Source of the DNA: Erigeron canadensis
Lineage: Eukaryota; Streptophyta; Magnoliopsida; Asterales; Asteraceae
Length of the DNA stretch: 64,000 nucleotides
NCBI RefSeq assembly: GCF_010389155.1
Contig: NC_057761.1
Location: forward strand, 25,442,210-25,506,209
Direction: 5' to 3'
The notes below the pieces were generated by a model. It did no database searches and was not told the DNA's origin. It saw nothing but the letters and a program-made list of their open reading frames with translations. Position numbers and translations under genes: made by a program. Within the stretch, counting starts at the first letter, position 1, and each line of letters starts with the position of its first letter. This document shows positions 56,683 to 64,000 of this stretch, piece after piece.

Positions 56683-58650
56683 GGGTAGACGGAGTCGTAT
56701 GGGGAGAGGACCGGTACTGGATGGCACACCGTGCCGACCCCCCAGTACCGGTGGGGAGGGGAGCGAAGTGGGGAGCGTGGTGCCGGATTCTCTGCCTATG
56801 TAGTCGATCGTTACAAAAAAAAAAGCGTGGGCCCAGATCAAACGGCTCTCTCTCTCTCTCTTCCTTCTTTCTTTTCTTTCTTTCTTCTTTCTTTTGTTGT
56901 TGCACTCTCTGTTTCTTTTATTTTTCTTTGAACACACACCAATCACACACACATATATCATATACCCACATATATCACACACACCATCTAAACAACCATG
57001 AACCCTTTCTTCAACAATCCTATATTTTCAAAACACGGCCCAACACCCCCAAAAATGCCATCGGAATCAAGTTCATCCGACGAGACGGAACGGTATATTA
57101 ATCTTTTCACAATGGCGCATTATGCAATTGAACAAGATGTCCGTGATACTGCCTCCTCTTCAAGAAAGTATACACACAGAGACGATCGTATTGACTCGCA
57201 CAACCGTCTATTTCGAGATTACTTTGCCGAGGAACCGAAATTTGATGAGGGTTTTTTTAGACAACGGTTTCGGATGAGTAGACGGTTGTTTGTGAAGATA
57301 GCTTCAGATTTGGAAAACAATTTTCCATTTTTTCAAAGGAGGATCGACGTTCGTGGTAAATGGGGGTTTTCGGCTTTACAGAGATGCACATCTGCAGTTC
57401 GCCAATTAGGATACGGTAGTAATCCCGACAGTTTAGATGGTTACTTAAATATGTCGGAAAGATCGTCACGTGACACCCTTAATGCTTTTTGTGATGGAGT
57501 CATTCGATTATACCGGCATGAATATTTGCGTAGGCCAATGCGTACTGATACGCAACGCATTTTTGATTATCATGCGTCTTATCATGGTTTCCCCGGCATG
57601 TTAGGTATATATATATTACGTAGTTTAGTTAATAATGTATATATATATTACGTAGTTTAGTTAATAATGTGTGTGTATATATATATTATGTAGTTTAATT
57701 AATAGTTTCGGTTTAATAAATGTGTTTATAGGGAGTCTTGATTGTACACACTGGACTTGGGATAATTGTCCAGTGGCTTGGTGTGGCCAGTACACACGGG
57801 GTGATCATAACGGGCCAACGATATCGCTTGAAGCAGTGGCGTCACAGGATAGTTGGATTTGGCACGCATACTTTGGTGTTGCCGGTTCAAACAACGACAT
57901 TAATGTATTGAACCAATCTCCTTTGTTCAATCCCTTTGAAGACGGCACAGCCCCGCTGGTTCCTTTCACTGTAAATGGAACCGAATATAAGTACCCGTAT
58001 TTTCTCGTGGATGGGATCTATCTAAGATATGCGATGTTTGTGAAAACGATTTCTCATCCAATCGGTGAGAAAAAGGATTCGATATGCTAAGGCACAGGAG
58101 GCTGCAAGGAAGGATGTGGAGCGAGCTTTTGGTATTATAAAAAAAAAATGGAAAATACTTAGAGAACCGGCACGACAAATGGAAGAAACCCCCATCCGTA
58201 AGATCATGTATGCGTGTTGTATTCTTCACAACATGATTTTAAAAGATGAGGATCACGCTATAAGTCCTGATTACATTCCAGATCCCCCGGTTGCGCCACA
58301 GCCATCGGATAATCGACTGGCAGGGATATATGACTTAAGCGTTCACGAAGATCTTAAGATGGATCTCATTGACCATATTCATCGCACATTCATCCCGGGC
58401 CTCGATCGCTAGTTTATTTATGTATTGTGTTGTCGTTTCGTTTAATATTGTAGTTTGATGTTTTATTTTGTTGTTTATTTTATTTTTAATATTGTAGTAG
58501 TTTTAAATTATTAAATAAAATGTTTTAGTTTTAAAACTAAATAGAATTGAAATTAAATAGAAAAAGGTGGGGAGGGGAGGGGTGGCGAGGTGCTCCTAGC
58601 AAAAGGGGAGGGGAGGGGAGGGGAGGAGTGGGGAAGCTCTCCCCCCACCC
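56683..58650 (+). mobile_element. PIF/Harbinger DNA transposon, 1968 bp
   Basis: The ends are short imperfect inverted repeats, GGGTAGACGGAG and GGGTGGGGGGAG. The 3-bp target duplication TAA lies at 56680-56682 and 58651-58653, as expected for PIF/Harbinger. The G-rich subterminal regions are mirrored at both ends. It carries a single transposase gene; the usual second, Myb-like ORF of these elements was not seen. Confidence 0.82.
56998..58412 (+). pseudogene. Harbinger transposase (HARBI1-like DDE nuclease), frameshifted
   Basis: Exon 1 (56998-57604) starts at an ATG and includes FRQRFRMSRRLFVKIASDLE and LGYGSNPDSLDGYLNMSERS. The intron 57605-57731 has GT-AG ends and consists of about three tandem copies of a 38-bp TA-rich unit. 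Exon 2 starts at 57732 with GSLDCTHW (first catalytic Asp), continues through NDINVLNQS (second Asp) and KDVERAFGIIKKKW (Glu), and ends at 58412. One extra base near 58075 (a G after an A run) breaks the frame between the second Asp and the Glu. The DDE triad is otherwise present, so the lesion looks recent. Confidence 0.92.
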
Positions 58651-58653
58651 TAA

Positions 58654-58925
58654 TAATAATAAGGATTGATGTTTGCTTAATTGCTAAATGATTGGCAGGC
58701 AGACCTGTAGAAGATCACCCATATACTCATGTAGGAAGTGAAACAGGCCAAGGAGAAAATGCATGGTAATTTGGTATGTGGACGTCCTTTGGCTGTGCCC
58801 TTTGCTAGAAACAAGTATTTGATGGAAAATGGAAGGCAAAGGTGGGAACTCAAGTGGTAGCGAGTCAAACTTGTTGGGTAACGGGCCTGGTCAAACGAGT
58901 CGTAGCGCAAAAATAGCTGCAATAA
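58654..58925. other. Spacer between Harbinger elements
   Basis: No gene was recognised. A G-rich 58790-58920 stretch leads into the next element. The strip is short and may be interior DNA of an older transposon. Confidence 0.35.
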
Positions 58926-59539
58926 GACTAAGAGGAGTGGGAAGAAGGGGAGGAGGGGGCGACTTGTGCCATGTGGGGTAAAAAGAGTTGCCCCTCAAAA
59001 AAGGTGGAAATGGGTGAGTTTTTAGTAGGGGGCGACTTGTATCATGTGGCAATGGTAATGATTAATTTTATTTTATTTTTGCTTTTTTTATCTTTGTTAT
59101 AATTAAAAACTAATATATATATATATATATATATATTTTAAACATAACTAATTTTATTATATCGGGTTATTGATTTGGGTTATTTGAACGTTGAATACGA
59201 TTATTCGGGTTAAAAGCATTGTTGTTGAAATTGTTGTTGGGAAACATTTTAGAAAAAAAATGATGAACAAGATGGATGGATGAAGAAATGTTGTATGTGA
59301 AATGTAAAAAGGAAAAGGAATAGAAAGAGGTAAAAATAGGGGGAATTTTTTATTTTTTATTTTAGTCAAACTAGCCGGAGGGGGTGTTAAATTCCTCGGT
59401 CAACGTGTAAGTCAATGGAGAGGAAGGCGAGAAGAGGGGGTCGGGCGAGAGGCGAGTCGGGCTCCGGGGGTGGTGTGGGGGGCGACGGTTGGCAATAAGG
59501 GGCGAGAGTCGGAGGGAGTTGCACCCACTCCGCTCAGCC
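58926..59539. mobile_element. Non-autonomous PIF/Harbinger (Tourist-like) element, 614 bp
   Basis: The ends GACTAAGAGGAGTGGG (left) and GGCTGAGCGGAGTGGG (right, reverse complement) form 16-bp TIRs with 3 differences. TAA duplications lie at 58923-58925 and 59540-59542. Near the ends are repeated G-rich words including GGGGGCGACTTGT. A (TA)n run occupies 59112-59137. It has no transposase and adjoins the Harbinger element. Confidence 0.78.
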
Positions 59540-59542
59540 TAA

Positions 59543-60624
59543 AAAAACAAGTTGAAGAACATTATGATACAAAGACGCGGAAACAAATTAAAAGTGTGCA
59601 ATATTGAGGATGTGTTTTTAGAGACTATTGTTTGTAGTTTAAGAATGGTTTTGATTGATGCAAATACTCTAATCAGCAAAACGGGATGTCGCTTGAACTT
59701 GGCTCAAATTAGATTTATTATGCCAAAAAAGTTTCCTGCTCTTTTTTTTTAATTATACAAAAGATAGAATGGTCAAACCACTAACTTAAACAATATTTTG
59801 GGAAAGAAAATGCATTCTAAAGAAGAACATGTTAGAATAAACATGATTCGATTCGAGTGATAAAACATCCTCAATTGTCCTGTAGAACTTGTAAGAGTAT
59901 AAAGCATAATTGCTATTGATTTCGGATTCCCATAACAAGGTGATTGAGTAATAATGGAATGATAAATTCGGCTGGAACATGATGTACGAATTAGAGAGGA
60001 ATACACACACGAAAATTAGGGTATTATGTGTGTAGGGATTAACCTTAACTTAGGGTTAATTACCCTCTATTTATAATGAGAGTAATTACACATTCAACCT
60101 CTTTAGTATTTACACATTCAACTCTTTTGGTGTTTAATGTGTGTACTATTAGTACTCTTAGTTACAATCACCTAATGGGAAACCCTATACTATGTCTCTA
60201 AGAGTAAATACGCCCATCAAATATTTACTTAGACATAGGAATTTCAGTTATTGTCAATTATCATATCAGGAATGATACATAATCAGTGATGGTCACACTA
60301 ACGTGGTTCCAACAGAACCACCCAAGATATATCCATGCATAGATTATCTCTTTAGTTTGTTGCAATGAGAGACAACTACTACATATATAATATTATTTGT
60401 TTGTAAAAAAAAAGGTTACTCGTATTTAACTATTATTTGTATTTAAAATTTAAATTTCTTATATCTTAATGAATTAAATAACAAAAGATAACAATACATT
60501 GTAGTGTACTGTACCTTTTTTACCGAATGAACTACACAAGTTTTTGGTTTTTTTTTTTTTTATCACTAGAGAGTGGTGGCTTCTTGATTATTAACTTAAA
60601 ATATCAGTGTTAGGAACAATGATC
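59543..60624. other. Spacer with a possible LTR-like promoter on the minus strand
   Basis: At about 60057-60070 the minus strand reads TATAAATAGAGG, as in the left copia LTR, followed by a plausible leader. A TGTTGGAACC word at about 60305-60316 (minus) could be an LTR start, but no second terminus, duplication or primer site was found. The rest is AT-rich with no gene. Confidence 0.35.
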
Positions 60625-60866
60625 CTAACCACGAGTTAATAATCAATGGTAAGGGAGTGTTTATGTGAGGTTGTGAGGTTTGGATTAAAGGAGAATTAGG
60701 TTCGAGTCTAACTAGACAAGGTTTTCACCTAATATGTTGTCTTATATTTAGGCGAACTATTAGAGGGTTTTCTTTCTACTAGGTATTTAGTAACAGAGCT
60801 CTCTAATGTGACATCGGTTAATACAACATAGTCTGTTGTGATATTCAACTTGAACCTATAAAAAAA
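60625..60866 (+). mobile_element. SINE, about 242 bp
   Basis: It has a B-box-like GGTTCGAGTCT near 60700, an A-box-like TGGTAAGGGAG near 60647 and an A-run tail at 60860-60867. A 13-bp duplication AGGAACAATGATC flanks it at 60612-60624 and 60867-60879. Confidence 0.75.
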
Positions 60867-60879
60867 AGGAACAATGATC

Positions 60880-61393
60880 ATGGTTTAAGTGGTTGAGGTA
60901 AGGTAAGTGATTTTTTTCTTAGAACGGTGAATGTTAAAGGTTAATAATTTGAACCCTGTGAGTGACATCTAAGGTGAACAGTATGCTAAAAGGTGGAACT
61001 CATGTACTCCTGTGGAACAAGAGTGATAACACGTATTCTCATACGCTTAAGAGGTAAATATTCAAAACCACGGAGAATCAAGATTTCAATCCAAAGTCTC
61101 CAAGCCAACATCACTTCCACCAGTTCTATCTAAGTTCAAGTTTCACAAGGATCAAAAATTGAGGTTCTATGTTCGACAAGAGAGTTTTTATTCACCTATA
61201 GACTATAGTACTGTGTTTCAACCCGCAAAAAGTTTATAAAAAGAAAAATGTTAAATACAGTTTAAAGGCTATAAGTTGTAGTTAACCTACATAAAAAAGT
61301 TGTATTTTATTTTATTAAAAAATCAACCTTAAATTTTATGATTAATATCCGAGCCCTTGTAATTAACAAAACTGAAATAAAAGAATACAATAA
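60880..61393. other. Spacer starting with a second SINE-like segment
   Basis: 60880-60960 contains TTTAAGTGGTTGAGGTAAGG and TTTGAACCC, resembling A and B boxes of another tRNA-derived SINE, but no tail or duplication was defined. The rest is non-coding. Confidence 0.35.
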
Positions 61394-61674
61394 GGGCACG
61401 TTTGGTTCACATAATGTTTTTGGAAGGAATGAAATCTGTTAAAGAAATTGGAATCTGATGTAATATAATTTGACAGAAGGTTTTTCATTTTTGAAGATTT
61501 AAGTGACGGAATAAATGAAATTCCTTCTGTCATTCCCATGGAATGCAAATTCCATCAAATGAGAGAATATTTACATTCCAATGGAATGATATTCCTTCAT
61601 CATTAAATAACCAAACGAACTAAGAAATAAAATTCAATTCCAATTCCACTAGAATTTACGAACCAAACATGACC
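61394..61674. mobile_element. Tourist-type MITE, 281 bp
   Basis: The ends GGGCACGTTTGGTTC (left) and GGTCATGTTTGGTTC (right, reverse complement) are the familiar Tourist/PIF-Harbinger TIR type. TAA lies on both sides (61391-61393 and 61675-61677). The interior is rich in GGAAT/ATTCC words and can fold back. Confidence 0.85.
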
Positions 61675-61677
61675 TAA

Positions 61678-62396
61678 AAGTTTGAAAGGCATTCTGATTC
61701 CCTTGGAAAGTTACTTTAAATGTGTAGTTATAAAATATTTTAGGAAAACAAAAACTTTCGAATTCTTAATGCCAAAAAGTAGTTAAAAAGTTACTTTTAG
61801 TTCTTTCTTTTCCCATCTCTGATTTAGTTTAACCCATTAACGTATTCACTCTTTTTGTATTTTGTTGTGTAACTTGGTATACGCCCGACTTTTTATAAGG
61901 TACCACACTACTACCACCAGGCGGAAACTGCTATAATATTTACCAAACATTATTTAAAATAATATTTTCAAATCACATTCTTTCTTCGTTTGTGCGTGCA
62001 CCTTGTTTTAATAAAGGAAAAAGATAAATCAATAGGTAATGATTGATATTTCTAAAAGAAAGGTGGTCCTTATAAAATAATGCTTTACCATATACAATAA
62101 TTATTGGTTAACACTCTTTCCTTTGGAGACAGATATTATGGGTTTTATCTCTACACCGTCGTGATAGGGGTAAGGTTCTCTACATCTTAACCTCTCTCAT
62201 ACACCGTCGAGGTACTGGGACCCAAAATCCATATAAGACGACATTGGGCGTTACTTACTTACATACACAATAATATATGCATTATATGATTATACTTTAT
62301 ACCATACAGTATTGTAGATGGCTAAAAAAATGTTGTGTATGAATTATTTCCCTTTATAAAATTATTAGTGACGTTTTTCCAAGTTGTTTATCTATA
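61678..62396. other. Spacer with dispersed repeat copy 2
   Basis: 62157-62262 is the second copy of the SINE-3'-like repeat found at 56176-56285 (AACCTCTCTCATACACCGTCGAGG, GACCCAAAATCCAT, then a TTAC-type tail). No gene was seen in the rest. Confidence 0.45.
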
Positions 62397-62846
62397 TCTA
62401 TACTATAATATAAAGCAGATTTCCTTTACATTTTCACCACTGAACTTAAATTTCTAATATTGATTTGAAGTACTTCCCAAAATGTTCGTCCTATCTATTA
62501 TATATTTACCCAAAATAACTATAATACCCTTTTTCTCTCTCCTCAAATCTCAACCAATCATTTTTTTTCTCTCTGCTTCATAAATCATTTTATTATTCTA
62601 AATTCATTCAAAATCTTTTATCTCAAAAACTGTAAATCGATAAATTATAAAAGTTATATGGGTCTTCTAAAACTTTCATGCTCTTTCATTAGAGTAGTCA
62701 TTCGATATACTTTCGACGGATTTTTAAATTCGATGGCGGATCCCATCAGGACTCATGTAAATCACTGCATCACCGTCGCCGCCACCATTACTTCACCACC
62801 CCGTCATCACCTCCATCACCGTTTTAACGCGCGGGTACCGTTCTCA
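62397..62846 (+). mobile_element. Helitron-like element
   Basis: It starts TCTATACTATAATATAAAG and ends ACGCGCGGGTACCGTTCTCA before a host T. The 3' part carries the CACCGTCGCCGCC-type GC-rich segment shared with other copies in the window. It is non-coding. Confidence 0.6.
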
Positions 62847-63533
62847 TCAAGGACAAATCATTTTCCATATCAATTATCAAGATTTAAATTATTTAAATCT
62901 TAACTTTTAATTTTAATTTAAATTATGTCTCAATTTAAGTTGAGACAACTTAAGAGAATTCTTACTTTAAAATTTTAACTTGATAATTCTTTTAATACAT
63001 TAAAAATTGATATTTTAAATTGATATATTAATACAATAAAAATTGATATTTTAAATTCATTTATTATATAACACACTATTAGGTTGATTAATTAAGAGAA
63101 ACTATTATCACTGTTTATCAACATTGATATAAATGAATACTATCTCCAAAATAAAATACATCCTTTATTAGTATCGAACAAATTCTATTCCATTACATTA
63201 TCTTTTACATCAAGACAAATAAAAAGGAATAGTGAACTTTCAAAACTTTACAATTTTACAATAAAGTTTAAAATTTTTCATTATAAACATCAAAGTCATT
63301 GTTCTCACGTTTGGACACTAACACAAAACTTGGATTTCTTTCAATTAAACACCTAACTTAAAAAATTCTAGTTTTTGATTTTGGACGTACACCAAAGTTT
63401 TTTATTTCAGCAAACCTATCAATGACAAAGTTGTTGATTCAACACAATTGTAATATCATAATAAAAGTGTATCAACGTGACTATTGAGCCCCCCATCACG
63501 GGGTATGGAACTTCTTATTTGTCTATCTATACT
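62847..63533. other. AT-rich spacer
   Basis: This contains direct repeats of TTGATATTTTAAATT-type words near 63006-63060. No gene or bounded element was recognised. Confidence 0.45.
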
Positions 63534-63813
63534 TCAATACTACTATATAAAATTATAAGCCCATGTTGAAAGTTTAGAAAAAATGGGACATGAGAATTGA
63601 CTAAGATACTCTTAATGAATTAAATCACCATCAATACTTAATATTAAATTACACTATTAGTTCATTATATTATTAAATATCTCTACTAACCCCTTTTAAA
63701 TCAAATACATTTACCTACACCAATTGATGTCGTCACCACCGTCACCATCCGTCACCGCCATCACACCAGCATCATTGCCGATTCGTCGCCGCATTACGCG
63801 AGTACCATGCTCG
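63534..63813 (+). mobile_element. Helitron-like element
   Basis: The start TCAATACTACTATA and body match the copy at 32767-33025 (GAATTAAATCACCAT, AATATTAAATTACACTAT, TCAAATACATTTAC). It ends CCGCATTACGCGAGTACCATGCTCG before a host T. Non-coding. Confidence 0.65.
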
Positions 63814-64000
63814 TTAATGTTGATAGAAGTGAATAGTAACTCCTAAACAATTTTAACCTTCACATATATATTAAATTTATCTTAAAAGAAGCGTAGTACT
63901 ATACGTAATAAACAAATGCAATGGTTGAAGCCCTATTCATTTGGACATGCCCCGCGATGACGTTAAATATACACTAGCAAAACGAAAGAATATGATCTGG

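Noticed and set aside
56609..56982. Several ORFs upstream of the Harbinger transposase
   Set aside because: Generated by the G-rich terminal region and a CT repeat of the element, not by coding sequence.
62658..62903. 81-codon ORF at 62.7 kb
   Set aside because: Lies across a Helitron-like element and its GC-rich 3' end; not conserved in other copies.
1..64000. CRISPR arrays, bacterial operons, organelle DNA, rRNA or tRNA clusters
   Set aside because: None seen; all evidence indicates plant nuclear DNA.

Overview
The window is nuclear DNA from a flowering plant, most likely a eudicot. It has AT-rich intergenic DNA, short GT-AG exons separated by AT-rich introns, plant ribosomal-protein promoter motifs, and a mix of plant transposons (Ty1/copia, a Ty3/gypsy-type LTR, MULE, PIF/Harbinger, hAT, Helitron-like, SINE). 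The species cannot be fixed from sequence alone.

Four host genes can be assembled exon by exon with an open frame throughout. They are a pyridoxamine-5'-phosphate-oxidase-like/DUF2470 protein (12430-18201, +, 10 exons, 459 aa), ribosomal protein eS10 (19242-21547, +, 5 exons, 174 aa), a plant-type glutaminyl-peptide cyclotransferase (27852-30080, +, 11 exons, 287 aa) and, on the minus strand, a GH28 polygalacturonase-like gene (49499-51853, 6 exons, 478 aa) followed by a PPPDE/deSI-type thiol peptidase gene (53338-55088, 4 exons, 238 aa). That makes five intact genes in all. Broken host genes are an ARPC4 fragment with an 8-bp frameshifting duplication (6880-7154), a B3/DUF313 gene (23794-25171), a polygalacturonase fragment (31217-31774) and an RPS10 copy (47012-48870). 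From memory, eS10, glutaminyl cyclase and the PPPDE gene lie close together on Arabidopsis chromosome 4, so this looks like an old syntenic block inflated by transposons.

Layout: 1-3638 is the 5' part of a decayed minus-strand Ty1/copia element that seems to have landed in an intron of a MULE transposase/OTU gene (3770-5568). 5.6-12.4 kb is mostly non-coding, with the ARPC4 remnant and a MULE-type MITE. 12.4-30.1 kb holds the plus-strand gene block, with SINEs, Helitron-like elements and MITEs in introns and spacers. 30.1-34.5 kb holds duplicated debris and a 9-bp-TSD MULE. 34.48-46.98 kb is a large inverted duplication of a two-exon gene for an unrecognised small membrane protein: the copies face outward from a centre at 36860-36870. 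The left copy's intron carries a 1500-bp MULE, and the right copy's intron carries a 9.2-kb copia element that itself contains a 2.44-kb solo LTR. 47-51.9 kb carries partial copies of RPS10 and polygalacturonase-region DNA. 55.6-64 kb is dominated by DNA transposons, including a near-complete PIF/Harbinger element with a frameshifted transposase, its Tourist-like relatives, a SINE and Helitron-like elements.

The most unusual structures are the palindromic membrane-protein gene pair with a TE in each intron, a SINE inserted into the head of an older SINE inside a gene intron, a dispersed family of short Helitron-like elements sharing one 3' end, two DLNxxP motifs in the MULE-OTU protein, and reciprocal segmental copies of the RPS10/polygalacturonase region. 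All similarity statements come from reading the sequence and from remembered family features; no database was searched.
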